In this document: positions 53,551-63,618 of the stretch, piece by piece
Numbering within the stretch: the stretch's first letter is position 1
Layout of the letters: each line of letters opens with the position of its first letter
Assembly: GCF_028553725.1 (NCBI RefSeq)
Contig: NZ_CP067124.1
Span: 3,172,001-3,236,000, forward strand
Length of the DNA: 64,000 nucleotides
Origin: Paracoccus alcaliphilus
Lineage (GTDB): Bacteria; Pseudomonadota; Alphaproteobacteria; Rhodobacterales; Rhodobacteraceae
Reading direction: 5' to 3'
The notes under the pieces: generated by a model
Databases searched by the model: none
Seen by the model: only the letters and a program-made list of their open reading frames with translations
What the model was told of the DNA's origin: nothing
Translations under genes and position numbers: made by a program

Positions 53551-54762
53551 ATGACCAAGCGATATCGGCTGATAGTGATCCTTCTGCTGCTGGGGGCCGT
53601 GGCGACGGTCGCCTGGCTGCGGCTGAACGACGCGCAGGGCGCCGACCGCCCCGCCGTCCTGACCGCACCGGTCAATCGCGGCACGATCGAGCAGACGGTG
53701 CTGGCCGAAGGTATCGTCAAGCCGCTGCGGATGGTCGCGGTCGGGGCGCAGGCATCCGGGCGGATCACGGCGGTTCATGTCAGCGTCGGCCAGCAGGTCA
53801 GGCAGGGCGACCTGATCGCCGAGATCGATTCCGTCACCCAGACCAACGACCTGCGCAATGCCGAGGCCTCGCTGGCCAATGTCCGCGCGCAGCTTGCCTC
53901 GCAGCAGGCGCAGCTGCGGCTGGCGGAACGGACGCTGGAACGGCAAAGCCAGATGCGCCGCAATCTCAGCGTGACGCAGACCGATTACGACAGCGCCGAA
54001 GAGGCCGTGGCCGTCGCCCAGGCCCAGATCGAGGCGCTGGGGGCGCAGATCGCGCAGGCCGAGATCGGGATCGAGACCGCCCGCGCCAATCTGGATTATA
54101 CCCGCATCACCGCCCCCATCGACGGCACCGTTCTGGCCGTCGTCAGCCAGGAGGGGCAGACGGTGAACTCGGTCCAGCAGGCACCGACCATCGTGGTGCT
54201 GGGGCAGCTGGACCAGATGCAGGTGCTGGCGCAGATTTCCGAGGCCGACATCATCCGCGTCGAGGCCGGCCAGCCGGTCTGGTTCACCACGCTGGGGGAA
54301 CCACAGCGCGTCTATCACGCCACGCTGGAGGCGGTTGAACCCGCGCCGGAATCGGTGGTCAATGACAGCAGCCTTGCGGGCAGCAGCGGCAGCAGCAGCA
54401 CCACCACCTCCGAGGCGATCTATTACAACGGCCATTTCACCGTACCGAACGAGGACGGGCGGCTGCGCACCTATATGACGGCGCAGGTCCATATCGTGCT
54501 GGGCCGGGCCGAGGATGTGCTGACCCTGCCCTCGGTCGCGCTGGGGCAGATCGCGGCGGACGGCACCCAGACGGTGCGGGTACAGACCCGCGACGGCCAG
54601 ATCGAGACGCGGCAGGTCCGCATCGGCCTGAACGACAGGGTGAATGCCGAAGTGGTCGAGGGCCTGTCGGAAGGCGACCGGGTGGTGACCGGACAGGCGG
54701 CGGACCGGGCCGCTGGCGGATCGGGCGGCGGCTCGATGCGCCGTCCGCCGATGGGGTTCTGA
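53551..54762 (+). CDS. macA: MacA-type periplasmic adaptor protein
   Basis: A 403-residue membrane-fusion protein. One N-terminal transmembrane helix (LIVILLLLGAVATVAWL), a lipoyl/barrel-sandwich hybrid (VAVGAQASGRITAVHVSVG), a long coiled-coil hairpin (about residues 100-180, rich in Ala/Gln/Glu) and the second lipoyl half DYTRITAPIDGTVLAV. It links MacB in the inner membrane to a TolC-type channel. Its stop is one base before the macB start. GCAAGGACGAT precedes the ATG at 53551. Confidence 0.92.
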   Translation: MTKRYRLIVILLLLGAVATVAWLRLNDAQGADRPAVLTAPVNRGTIEQTVLAEGIVKPLRMVAVGAQASGRITAVHVSVGQQVRQGDLIAEIDSVTQTNDLRNAEASLANVRAQLASQQAQLRLAERTLERQSQMRRNLSVTQTDYDSAEEAVAVAQAQIEALGAQIAQAEIGIETARANLDYTRITAPIDGTVLAVVSQEGQTVNSVQQAPTIVVLGQLDQMQVLAQISEADIIRVEAGQPVWFTTLGEPQRVYHATLEAVEPAPESVVNDSSLAGSSGSSSTTTSEAIYYNGHFTVPNEDGRLRTYMTAQVHIVLGRAEDVLTLPSVALGQIAADGTQTVRVQTRDGQIETRQVRIGLNDRVNAEVVEGLSEGDRVVTGQAADRAAGGSGGGSMRRPPMGF

Positions 54763-54763
54763 G

Positions 54764-56728
54764 ATGGGCGCGGACATTTCCGGCGCGCCGTTGATCGAAC
54801 TGAAGGGTCTTGGCCGCGAATATCCGGCGGGCGAAATCACCGTGCCGGTGCTGCGCGATGTCGATCTGACCATCCGGGCGGGCGAATTCGTCGCCATCAT
54901 CGGCGCATCGGGGTCGGGCAAATCGACGCTGATGAATATCATGGGCTGTCTGGACCGCCCCAGCAGCGGCAGCTATCGCATCAAGGGGCGCGAGACCTCG
55001 CGGCTGGAACCGGACGAGCTGGCGGCGCTGCGCCGCGAAAGCTTTGGCTTCATCTTTCAGCGCTATCACCTGCTGACGGAACTGACCGCGCTGGGAAATG
55101 TCGAGATCCCGGCGATCTATGCCGGGGCCAGCCCGGATGCGCGGCGCGAAAGGGCCATCGCGCTGCTGGCACGGCTGGGCATGGCGGAACGTGTCCACCA
55201 CCGCCCCGGCCAGTTGTCGGGCGGCCAGCAGCAGCGGGTGTCCATCGCGCGGGCGCTGATGAACAATGCCGAGGTGATCCTTGCCGACGAACCCACCGGC
55301 GCGCTGGACAGCCATAGCGGGCAAGAGGTGCTGAAGATCCTCGAAGAACTTCACGCCGAGGGCCGCACCGTCATCATCGTCACCCACGACCCCAATATCG
55401 CCGCCCGCGCCGACCGGGTGATCGAGATCAGCGATGGCCGCATCATCCGCGACAGCGGCGCCGCCACGCCCGTCGCCACCCGACCCGAGGGCATCGCCAC
55501 CCGCCATGTCCGGCTGCTGCGGGCGCTGTGGATCCGCTTTGCCGAGGCGTTCCGCATGGCGCTGCTGTCGATGAGCGCGCATAAGCTGCGCAGCTTTCTG
55601 ACCATGCTGGGGATCATCATCGGCATCGCCTCGGTCGTGTCGGTGGTGGCGCTTGGCGAGGGCTCTCGCCAGAAGGTGCTGGAAAACATCTCGGGGCTGG
55701 GCACCAATACGCTGGAAATCTTCGCGGGCCGGGATTTCGGCGACCGCCGTTCGGGCCGGATCAAGACGCTGGTGGTCGAGGACGCCCATGCGCTGAGCCG
55801 CCAGCCCTATGTCGCCGCCGTCACGCCCACTGTCACCGCCAGCGCAACGCTGCGCCACGGCTCGACCGAGCTGAACGCGCAGCTGCGCGGCGTCGGCGAA
55901 CAGTATTTCGACGCGACCGGCGTCACCGTTACCGCCGGGCGCGGTCTGGACGCGGCCAGCATTCAGGGCATGGTGCAGGACGTGGTGATCGACGAGAACA
56001 CCCGCGACAGCCTGTTTCCCGATGCCTCGGTAGATCCGCTGGGGCAGGTCATTCTGGCCAACAACGTCATGCTGCGGGTGATCGGGGTGGCCAGCGCCAG
56101 CCAGTTCGGGCCGGGCGGCGGGCAGAACCTGTCGCTCTATCTGCCCTATACCACGGTGCAGGCGCGGTTTCTGGGCTCGAACAGTCTGGCCAGCATCACC
56201 GTGCGCGTGGCCGACGATGTGGATACCACGCTGGCCGAACAGGGGGTCGAGGCCCTGCTGACCCAGCGCCACGGCACCAAGGATTTCTTCATCGTCAACA
56301 CCGACGAAATCCGCCAGACCATCACCAGCACGACCGAAACGCTCAGCCTGCTGATCGCGGCCATCGCCATCATCTCGTTGCTGGTCGGTGGCATCGGGGT
56401 GATGAACATCATGCTGGTTTCCGTGTCCGAGCGCGTGTCCGAGATCGGCGTGCGCATGGCCGTCGGCGCAAGGCGCACCGACATCATGCAGCAATTCCTG
56501 ATCGAGGCGGTTCTGGTCTGCATGATCGGCGGCGTGCTGGGCATCCTGACCGCGCTTGGCTTTGGCGCGGCGTTCGGGCGGCTGACCAGCAATTTCTCAT
56601 TCGTCTATTCGACGCAGGCCATCGTCGCGGCGGTGCTGTCGGCCACCCTGATCGGCATCGCCTTCGGCTTCCTGCCCGCGCGCAACGCCTCGCGGCTGGA
56701 CCCGGTCGAGGCGCTGGCCAAGGGATAA
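54764..56728 (+). CDS. macB: MacB-type ABC transporter (ATPase-permease fusion)
   Basis: A 654-residue protein of normal MacB size. N-terminal ATPase: Walker A GASGSGKSTLMN, signature LSGGQQQRVSIARAL, Walker B VILADEPTGALD. After about residue 265 comes the first transmembrane helix (MLGIIIGIASVVSVVAL), a large periplasmic domain, then three C-terminal helices (IAAIAIISLLVGGIGVMNIML onward). MacB expels macrolides, enterotoxin or, in Pseudomonas (PvdT), siderophores. Neighbours suggest an export role tied to iron, though this is inference. Confidence 0.94.
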   Translation: MGADISGAPLIELKGLGREYPAGEITVPVLRDVDLTIRAGEFVAIIGASGSGKSTLMNIMGCLDRPSSGSYRIKGRETSRLEPDELAALRRESFGFIFQRYHLLTELTALGNVEIPAIYAGASPDARRERAIALLARLGMAERVHHRPGQLSGGQQQRVSIARALMNNAEVILADEPTGALDSHSGQEVLKILEELHAEGRTVIIVTHDPNIAARADRVIEISDGRIIRDSGAATPVATRPEGIATRHVRLLRALWIRFAEAFRMALLSMSAHKLRSFLTMLGIIIGIASVVSVVALGEGSRQKVLENISGLGTNTLEIFAGRDFGDRRSGRIKTLVVEDAHALSRQPYVAAVTPTVTASATLRHGSTELNAQLRGVGEQYFDATGVTVTAGRGLDAASIQGMVQDVVIDENTRDSLFPDASVDPLGQVILANNVMLRVIGVASASQFGPGGGQNLSLYLPYTTVQARFLGSNSLASITVRVADDVDTTLAEQGVEALLTQRHGTKDFFIVNTDEIRQTITSTTETLSLLIAAIAIISLLVGGIGVMNIMLVSVSERVSEIGVRMAVGARRTDIMQQFLIEAVLVCMIGGVLGILTALGFGAAFGRLTSNFSFVYSTQAIVAAVLSATLIGIAFGFLPARNASRLDPVEALAKG

Positions 56729-56799
56729 GGTCCCGTCGCCCCCCAGTGGTCATTCCCGCCTGATGGGGATAAGGCGAAGGGACGAAGGAAGGACATTCC

Positions 56800-58500
56800 A
56801 TGCTGCGTCAGTTCTTTTCCTATTACCGGCCCTGGCTGGGGCTGTTCTGGCTGGATTTCGGCTGCGCCGTGCTGTCGGGCCTGCTGGAACTGGCCTTTCC
56901 GCTGGCCATCACCGCCTTCATCGACCATCTGCTGCCGCGCGGCGACTGGACGCTGACCATGGCGGCGGCGGCGGGGCTGCTGGCGCTTTATGCCGTCAAT
57001 GCCGGGCTGCTGACGGTGGTGACCTATTGGGGCCACAAGCTGGGCATCAATATCGAGACCGAGATGCGCGCCCGCGCCTTCGATCACCTGACCCGGCTGT
57101 CATGGCGCTGGTATGACCGCGCCCGCACCGGCAAGCTGGTCGCCCGCGTCACCCGCGATCTGGAAGAGATCGGAGAGGTCGCCCATCACGGCCCCGAGGA
57201 TGCCTTCATCGCGCTGATGACCTTTGTCGGCGCGTTTATGCTGATGTTCTGGATCAACCCGCAACTGGCCTTCATCGTGGCGATGATCGTTCCGGCGATG
57301 CTGGCGCTGGTGATCGTCTATGGCGGGCGGATGACGCGGACATGGCGGGCGATCTATTCCCGCGTCGGCGATTTCAACGTCCGGCTGGAAGAGGCGCTTG
57401 GCGGTGTCCGCGTCGTGCAGGCCTTCGGCAACGAGGCCCATGAAAGTCATCTTTTCGCCGCCGACAACGTGCGCTATCGCCGCGCCAAGCTGGATGCCTA
57501 TCGGGTCATGGCGGCTTCGGCGGCGCTGCAATACATGGGGCTGCGGCTGGTGCAGGTCGCGGTCATGGTGGTCGGCGCGGGCTTCGTGCTGTCGGGCGAG
57601 CTGACCACCGGCGGCTTTGTCGGGTTCCTGCTGCTGGTCGGGGTCTTCTATCGCCCGCTGGAAAAGATCGCCGCCGTGATCGAAACCTATCCGCGCGGCA
57701 TCGCCGGTTTCCGACGTTATCAGGAACTGCTGACGACCGAGCCCGAGATCGCCGACAGACCGGACGCCATCGAGGCCCCTGCCCTGCGCGGCGATATCCG
57801 CTTTGACGGTGTCAGCTTTGCCTATGACGCGGGCCGCCCGATCCTGACCGGGGTCGATCTGACCGTGACGGCGGGCGAGACCGTGGCCTTTGTCGGACCT
57901 TCGGGGGCGGGCAAGACCTCGCTGCTGGCGCTGCTGCCGCGGTTTTACGAGCCGACCGGCGGGCGGATCACCATCGACGGGCTGGCACTGGCCGAAATGC
58001 GGCTGAACAGCCTGCGCCGCCAGATCGGGCTGGTCAGTCAGGACGTGTTCCTGTTCGGCGGCACATTGCGCGAGAATATCGCCTATGGCCGGCTGGGCGC
58101 CTCGGATGACGAAGTGAACGAGGCCGCGCGGCAGGCGCAGATCCTGTCGCTGATCGAAAGCCTGCCCGAGGGGCTGGACACCGTGGTGGGCGAACGCGGC
58201 GTGATGCTGTCGGGCGGGCAGAAACAACGCGTGGCGATCGCCCGCTGTTTCCTGAAGAACCCGCCGATCCTGATCCTCGACGAGGCCACCTCGGCGCTGG
58301 ACAGCCAGACCGAGCGCGAGATTCAGGCGGCGCTGGATGCGCTGTCGGTGGGGCGCACGACGCTGGTCATCGCCCACCGGCTGGGCACCATCCGCCATGC
58401 CGACCGGATCGTGGTGATGGATCAGGGCCGCATTGTCGAAACCGGCAGCCATGCCGAGTTGATGGCGAGGAACGGCATCTATGCGAAGCTGGCGGCCTGA
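56800..58500 (+). CDS. ABC transporter, fused permease and ATPase (MsbA/LmrA type)
   Basis: A 566-residue half-transporter with six predicted transmembrane helices and a C-terminal ATPase: Walker A GPSGAGKTSLLA, Q-loop, signature MLSGGQKQRVAIARC, Walker B ILILDEATSALD and H-loop AHRLGTI. It would work as a homodimer exporting a lipid, drug or peptide. AAGGAAGGAC precedes the ATG. It lies 71 bases after macB and converges with a siderophore-interacting protein gene; a link to siderophore export is possible but not proven. Confidence 0.9.
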   Translation: MLRQFFSYYRPWLGLFWLDFGCAVLSGLLELAFPLAITAFIDHLLPRGDWTLTMAAAAGLLALYAVNAGLLTVVTYWGHKLGINIETEMRARAFDHLTRLSWRWYDRARTGKLVARVTRDLEEIGEVAHHGPEDAFIALMTFVGAFMLMFWINPQLAFIVAMIVPAMLALVIVYGGRMTRTWRAIYSRVGDFNVRLEEALGGVRVVQAFGNEAHESHLFAADNVRYRRAKLDAYRVMAASAALQYMGLRLVQVAVMVVGAGFVLSGELTTGGFVGFLLLVGVFYRPLEKIAAVIETYPRGIAGFRRYQELLTTEPEIADRPDAIEAPALRGDIRFDGVSFAYDAGRPILTGVDLTVTAGETVAFVGPSGAGKTSLLALLPRFYEPTGGRITIDGLALAEMRLNSLRRQIGLVSQDVFLFGGTLRENIAYGRLGASDDEVNEAARQAQILSLIESLPEGLDTVVGERGVMLSGGQKQRVAIARCFLKNPPILILDEATSALDSQTEREIQAALDALSVGRTTLVIAHRLGTIRHADRIVVMDQGRIVETGSHAELMARNGIYAKLAA

Positions 58501-58543
58501 GGGGGCAAAGCCCCGCCGCCCCCATCGAAGGGGCGCCGGGGCT

Positions 58544-58560
58544 GCGGGGACAGGCCCCGC
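58544..58560. terminator. GC-rich hairpin between convergent genes
   Basis: GCGGGG, five bases, CCCCGC, inside a stretch (58501-58565) full of G- and C-runs that can form several alternative stems. No T-run. Probably a bidirectional stop or structured 3' end. Confidence 0.4.
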
Positions 58561-58593
58561 GGTTGCGCCCGGCGGCGGCTGGCGGTCAGGCCA

Positions 58594-59565
58594 TCAGCTC
58601 CAATAGGCGACGGCGGTGAAATCGCGGCGGTCGAAGCCGCGTTCGGTCAGGCTGCGGCGGGCAGCGCGGGCCTCTTCCGCCTGCGCGGCGAACCAGACAT
58701 AGACGCCCTTGCCCGGCAGCACCGCCGCCTGCGCCGCCAGCAGATCGTCGCATTGCCGCACCCGGGGATCATTCAGCAGCCCGGCCAGATCGGCGGTGCT
58801 GGCCCGGATGCAGGCGCGCACCTCATACTTTGCCAGATCCAGCATCCGGATGATCGCGGGCAGCGCAGTCTCATCACCGAACAGCCACAGGGTTTCGGCA
58901 TCGGGGCACCAGCCGCCGCCGGGGCCGATGATGCCGACCTGTTGCCCGATGGGGTCGTTATCCGCCCAGTCGCAGGTCGGGCTGCCCTTGTGGCGGAAGA
59001 TGTCGAAATCCAGCAAGTCATCCTGCTGCCCGATCACGGTATAGACCGGGCGATGCAGCGCATCCGGCCCCTCGGGCCAGGTGGTGCGGCCATTGGCGGC
59101 GATGCGCGGCCAGACCGGCGCGCGGCCCGGCTGCGGCAGAAGCAGGCGGAAATGCAGGCTGGTTTCGCCGAAACGCGCGGCCTCGGGGCCTTGCAGGCGG
59201 ACGCGAACAAAGCCCGGCGTGCGCGGCGTGACCGAAACCACCCGCATCAGCGACAGGCCCGGTGCCAGCGCACCCTCGTTCACCCGGTCCCATTTGACGC
59301 TGAGACCCTCGGCCTCGAACAGTTCGGTGGCACTGTCCTGCAAGGTGCCGATCAGACGCGCCTCGGGGGCCATCAGGTCGATGCGGACGGTGTCATCCTC
59401 GGGCGTCAGGCGCAGTTCGCAGCCCCAGACGAACAGGCTGAGCCGTTCGGGGTTTTCGATCAGCGGCACCTCCCACGCGGCGGCGCGGGCCTTGAGCGCG
59501 GCCACGGCGGCGCCGGCGCGCGAAGGGATGATGCCGACCGAGCGATGGGTTCTGAGAACGGACAT
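58594..59565 (-). CDS. Siderophore-interacting protein with N-terminal DUF2218 domain
   Basis: A 323-residue fusion. Residues 1-95 are a DUF2218 domain (SRAGAAVAALKARAAAWEV, GCELRLTP), and the rest is a siderophore-interacting flavoprotein of the ViuB type: FAD-binding RPVYTVIGQ-like strand (RPVYTVI), a phosphate loop GPGGGWCP and LFGDETALPAIIRML near the NAD(P)H site. ViuB-type proteins reduce ferric siderophores in the cytoplasm to release iron. No Fur- or Irr-type box could be recognised with confidence upstream. It faces the ABC exporter across a hairpin. Confidence 0.88.
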   Translation of the reverse strand: MSVLRTHRSVGIIPSRAGAAVAALKARAAAWEVPLIENPERLSLFVWGCELRLTPEDDTVRIDLMAPEARLIGTLQDSATELFEAEGLSVKWDRVNEGALAPGLSLMRVVSVTPRTPGFVRVRLQGPEAARFGETSLHFRLLLPQPGRAPVWPRIAANGRTTWPEGPDALHRPVYTVIGQQDDLLDFDIFRHKGSPTCDWADNDPIGQQVGIIGPGGGWCPDAETLWLFGDETALPAIIRMLDLAKYEVRACIRASTADLAGLLNDPRVRQCDDLLAAQAAVLPGKGVYVWFAAQAEEARAARRSLTERGFDRRDFTAVAYWS

Positions 59566-59654
59566 GCCGGGTTCCTTTGTCCAGAGGGCTTTCTCGGGAC
59601 AAATCCATATACCAGATCATTTCACTCAACAATAGCCGCGACGCGCCGCGGCGA

Positions 59655-61973
59655 TCATTTCCGCCGCATCGCATCCATCAGCGCCGCGCCAAGACTGCCG
59701 GTGTCACTGCCGGTCCGGGGCGCGGGTTTCGATGCGACAGCGTGCTGCCTGTCGCCCTTGCCCTGCGACGGGCGGGCGCCACGGTCGTGCTGCGCACCGC
59801 CATCCTTGCGCATGGTCAGCCCGATGCGTTTGCGTGGCACATCGACCTCGGTCACGCGGACGCGGACGACATCACCGACCTTCACGACCTCGTTCGGGTC
59901 CTTGATGAAGCGGTCGGCCAGTTGGCTGATATGGACCAGCCCATCCTGATGCACGCCGATATCGACGAAGGCACCGAAGGCCGCCACATTCGTCACCGTG
60001 CCTTCCAGCGACATGCCCGGGCGCAGGTCCTTGATATCCTCGATCCCGTCGGCAAAGCTGGCGGTGACAAAGCCGGGGCGCGGGTCGCGGCCGGGTTTTT
60101 CCAGTTCCGCCAGAATGTCGCGCACGGTGGGCAGGCCGAAACTGTCATCCACGAACTGTTCCGCCCGCAGCCCCTTCAGCACCGTCCCGTCACCCATGAT
60201 CGCGCGAATATCACGACCGCAGGCGGCGACGATTTTGCGGGCCACACCGTAAGCCTCGGGGTGAACCGAGGAGGCATCCAGCGGCTCCTTGCCGCCCTGG
60301 ATACGCAGGAAGCCCGCACATTGCTCGAAGGCGCGGGGGCCAAGGCCGGTCACCTTCTTCAGCGCGGCCCGGGACGGAAAGGCGCCGTTCTCATCGCGCC
60401 ATGCGACGATATTCTGCGCCAGCGACGGCCCCAGCCCGGCGACATGGGCCAGAAGCGGCGCGGATGCCATGTTCAGGTCCACGCCGACGGCGTTCACGGC
60501 ATCCTCGACCACCGCCTCCAGCGTCTTGGCAAGCTGGCGCTGGTCCACATCATGCTGATATTGCCCGACCCCGATCGATTCGGGCGGCACCTTGACCAGT
60601 TCGGCCAGCGGATCCTGCAGGCGCCGCGCGATCGAGACCGCGCCACGCAAGCTGACATCCAGATCGGGGAATTCCTTCGCCGCCAGTTCGGATGCCGAAT
60701 AGACCGAAGCCCCGGCCTCGCTGACGACCACCTTCGTCGGCTGTTTGACGCCTTTGGGCAGGCGTTTCAGCACCTCGGCCACCAGCCGCTCGGTTTCCCG
60801 GCTGGCGGTGCCGTTGCCGATGGCGATCAGGTCGGCACCATGTTTCGCGATCAGCGCCAGCAGCGTGGCCTCGGCCCCGCGCAGGTCGTTCTTGGGCTGG
60901 AAGGGATAGATCGTCGCCGTGTCCAGCAGCTTGCCGGTGGCATCGACGACCGCGATCTTGCAGCCGGTGCGGATGCCGGGATCGACGCCGATGGTCACGC
61001 GCGGCCCCGCAGGCGCGGCCAGCAGCAGATCCTTGAGGTTGCGGCCAAAGACGCGGATCGCCTCGTCATGGGCGCGTTTGCGCAGCTCGGTCATCAGGTC
61101 GATATACATGGTGTTCGACAGCCGAACCCGCCATGTCCAGCCCGCCACCTGCCGCAGCCACTGATCGCCGGGCCGGTCGCCAAGCGTGCCGATGGCGCGG
61201 ATCACGATACCCTCGGCTCGCTGCGCCCCGGTCTCGGGGTCGGGCGAGATGTCGATGGTCAGGATTTCCTCTTTCGCCGCCCGCAGGATCGCCAGCGCAC
61301 GATGCGAGGGGATATCGGCCCATTTCTCGCGATGGTCGAAATAGTCGCTGAACTTGGCGCCGGCCTCCTCTTTCCCGGCAATCACCTTGGCGGCGATGAA
61401 GGCGTCGCGGCGCATGAAATCGCGCAGACTCCCCAGCAGAGAGGCGTTTTCCGACAGCTCCTCGACCAGAATGTCGCGCGCGCCGTCCAGCGCGGATTTC
61501 ACATCCGGCACGGCGTCGGTGATGTAACCGGCGGCCAAGGCAGCCGGATCGGCGGCGCGGTCGTCCTGAATGGCGCGCAGCAGCGGCTCCAGCCCGTTTT
61601 CGCGGGCAATCATTGCCTTGGTGCGGCGCTTGGGCTTGAACGGCAGATAGATGTCTTCGAGCGCGGCCTTGGTTTCGGCCCCGGCAATGGCGCGGGCCAG
61701 ATCGTCGGTCAGCTTGCCCTGCTCCTTGACAGAGTTCAGGATCGCCGCCCGCCGCGCCTCCATCTCGCGCAGATAGGCCAGCCGGTCGGACAGGTTGCGC
61801 AACTGCGTATCGTCCAACCCGCCGGTGACCTCTTTGCGGTAACGCGCGACGAAGGGCACGGTCGCGCCGCCATCCAACAATTCCGCCGCCGCCCGGACCT
61901 GAGCGGGCGCGGCGCTGATTTCAGTCGCGATGATGCGGGCGATACGGTCGGCGGTGGCGTCGGCAAGGGCCAA
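59655..61973 (-). CDS. tex: Tex family S1 RNA-binding protein (transcription accessory protein)
   Basis: About 772 residues, as in Escherichia coli Tex-like YhgF (773). The order is an N-terminal helical region ([17 protein letters not shown]), a YqgF-like domain ([18 protein letters not shown]), HhH repeats ([21 protein letters not shown] split across the domain) and a C-terminal S1 domain ([21 protein letters not shown]). It binds nucleic acid and affects transcription. The start is taken as a TTG at 61973 because AGGAG stands six bases before it; no ATG fits, and a TTG at 62030 has no ribosome site. Confidence 0.93.
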   Translation of the reverse strand: MALADATADRIARIIATEISAAPAQVRAAAELLDGGATVPFVARYRKEVTGGLDDTQLRNLSDRLAYLREMEARRAAILNSVKEQGKLTDDLARAIAGAETKAALEDIYLPFKPKRRTKAMIARENGLEPLLRAIQDDRAADPAALAAGYITDAVPDVKSALDGARDILVEELSENASLLGSLRDFMRRDAFIAAKVIAGKEEAGAKFSDYFDHREKWADIPSHRALAILRAAKEEILTIDISPDPETGAQRAEGIVIRAIGTLGDRPGDQWLRQVAGWTWRVRLSNTMYIDLMTELRKRAHDEAIRVFGRNLKDLLLAAPAGPRVTIGVDPGIRTGCKIAVVDATGKLLDTATIYPFQPKNDLRGAEATLLALIAKHGADLIAIGNGTASRETERLVAEVLKRLPKGVKQPTKVVVSEAGASVYSASELAAKEFPDLDVSLRGAVSIARRLQDPLAELVKVPPESIGVGQYQHDVDQRQLAKTLEAVVEDAVNAVGVDLNMASAPLLAHVAGLGPSLAQNIVAWRDENGAFPSRAALKKVTGLGPRAFEQCAGFLRIQGGKEPLDASSVHPEAYGVARKIVAACGRDIRAIMGDGTVLKGLRAEQFVDDSFGLPTVRDILAELEKPGRDPRPGFVTASFADGIEDIKDLRPGMSLEGTVTNVAAFGAFVDIGVHQDGLVHISQLADRFIKDPNEVVKVGDVVRVRVTEVDVPRKRIGLTMRKDGGAQHDRGARPSQGKGDRQHAVASKPAPRTGSDTGSLGAALMDAMRRK

Positions 61974-62036
61974 GGCGATCTCCTCAGGCTGTGGGAAGAT
62001 CGTTCTAGCGCCAAGCCACCGTCGCGCCAAGTGCCC

Positions 62037-63002
62037 TCATCCGGTGGCGATCAGCGCCAGATCGCTGACGCCCCGCGCCTGCAACGCCCGCCCCGCGCGC
62101 CATGCCCTCAGCCCGCTGCGGCAGGCCAGAACCACGCGCTGCCCGGCGGGCGGCTGCCAGTCGCCGATGGCCCGGGGCGCGATCCGCATGGCGCGAGAGG
62201 TGACGGGCTGCGGCGCCTCGTCCGTGCCGCGCAACTCGATCACGCAATCGGCGTCCATCAGCTGCCCGCGCCCGATAAAGCGCAGCTGTGACTGGGCCTC
62301 GGGTTCCGCCGCGCCGTCGAAACGAAAGCCGGAACAGCGCCAGTTCGCCAGATCCAGATTGACAATCTGCCCCAGCGGCGAGGGCGTCAGCCCCAGCAGC
62401 ACCGACAGCGCCATCTGCGCCTGCATCGCCCCCAGCATCGCCACGACCGGCCCCATCACCCCCGCCGTGGCGCAGCTGGCCGCCGTCTCGGGCAGGTCAG
62501 GAAAGACCGCCCGCAGCCCCGGCGCATGGCCGCAGAACCCGCCGGCATAGCCCTGCCGCCCCAGCACCGAGGCCGAGATCAGCGGCACCCCGCGCGGACC
62601 GCAGGCATCCGACAGCATATAGCTGACGGCGAAACTGTCGGCGGCGTCGATAACCAGATCCACGCCCGCCAGCAGCGGTGGCAGATTGTCGGGGTCCAGA
62701 TGCAGCGCCAGGGCGTCAACGCGAATTTCGGGGTTCAGCCCCCGCGCCGCCTCTGCCGCGCATCCGGCCTTGGGGCGACCCAGATCGCCCATACGGAACA
62801 GGGTCTGGCGGTGCAGGTTGCTTTCCTCGACCAGATCGTCATCGACAATGGCGATCCGGCCCACCCCGGCCCCGGCCAGCGCCGGGATCAGGCTTGCGCC
62901 CAGACCGCCCGCGCCGACGATCAGCACATGCGCGGCCCCCAGCCTTGCCTGACCCGCGCTGCCGATCTGCGGCAGGATCATCTGGCGGTCATAGCGTGAC
63001 AT
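62037..63002 (-). CDS. thiF: ThiF/MoeB-type adenylyltransferase with rhodanese-like tail
   Basis: A 321-residue E1-like enzyme. GAGGLGASLIPALAGAGVG binds ATP, NLHRQTLFR has the conserved Arg, and IDAADSFAVSYMLSDAC holds the adenylation Asp. After about residue 250 comes a rhodanese-like domain with VVLACRSGLRAWRAGRAL, where the Cys may carry persulfide sulfur. In this operon (thiG, thiE before it) it would activate the ThiS C-terminus for thiazole sulfur transfer. The start overlaps thiE by 14 bases. Confidence 0.88.
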   Translation of the reverse strand: MSRYDRQMILPQIGSAGQARLGAAHVLIVGAGGLGASLIPALAGAGVGRIAIVDDDLVEESNLHRQTLFRMGDLGRPKAGCAAEAARGLNPEIRVDALALHLDPDNLPPLLAGVDLVIDAADSFAVSYMLSDACGPRGVPLISASVLGRQGYAGGFCGHAPGLRAVFPDLPETAASCATAGVMGPVVAMLGAMQAQMALSVLLGLTPSPLGQIVNLDLANWRCSGFRFDGAAEPEAQSQLRFIGRGQLMDADCVIELRGTDEAPQPVTSRAMRIAPRAIGDWQPPAGQRVVLACRSGLRAWRAGRALQARGVSDLALIATG

Positions 63003-63618
63003 GACGTATCCCCTTGCGCTGGCCTTCGGTGGCGGCGATCCATTCGCGGGTGCGGGCCTCGGGGTCGGGCGCCATCTGGATATCGGTCACCACGGCGGCG
63101 CTGTCGGCGCCTGCGGTAAAGACGCCGGGCAGCCGCGCGGGCGTCAGCCCGCCGATGGCGACCAGCGGCACATCGCCCACCCTGCGCCGCCATTCCGTAA
63201 CGCGATCAAGACCTTGCGGCCCCCATTTCATCTTTTTCAGCAAGGTCGGCCAGACCGGCCCCAGCGCGACATATTCCGGGTCAAGCGACAGGGCGCGGTC
63301 AAGTTCGGCCCCGTCATGGGTGGACAGGCCAAAGCGGATACCCGCCCGGCGCAGGGCGTCGAAATCGGCGCTGTCCATGTCCTCTTGCCCCAGATGGACG
63401 AAATCGACGCCCATATCCAGCGCCAGTTGCCAGTAATCGTTCAGCACCAGCGTCGTGCCATGCGCCCGGCAGACGGCCTGCGACCGGGCGATCTGGTCGC
63501 GCAGCACGTCCTGCGGCTGATCCTTCACCCGCAGTTGCACCAGCCGCACACCCAGCGGCACCAGACGCTCCAGCAGCCCGGCATCGCCGCAGATCAGATA
63601 GAAGGGATCCAGCCTCAT
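62989..63618 (-). CDS. thiE: Thiamine phosphate synthase
   Basis: A 209-residue TIM-barrel enzyme coupling the pyrimidine and thiazole halves of thiamine. VQLRVKDQP near residue 30, [26 protein letters not shown] and [23 protein letters not shown] and [11 protein letters not shown] are recognisable ThiE motifs. It overlaps thiG by four bases and thiF by 14, so the three are translated together. Confidence 0.93.
   Translation of the reverse strand: MRLDPFYLICGDAGLLERLVPLGVRLVQLRVKDQPQDVLRDQIARSQAVCRAHGTTLVLNDYWQLALDMGVDFVHLGQEDMDSADFDALRRAGIRFGLSTHDGAELDRALSLDPEYVALGPVWPTLLKKMKWGPQGLDRVTEWRRRVGDVPLVAIGGLTPARLPGVFTAGADSAAVVTDIQMAPDPEARTREWIAATEGQRKGIRHVTL

Noticed and set aside
59577..62291. 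A 904-codon plus-strand frame opposite tex.
   Set aside because: Antisense shadow of the well-supported tex gene; composition typical of an antisense frame.
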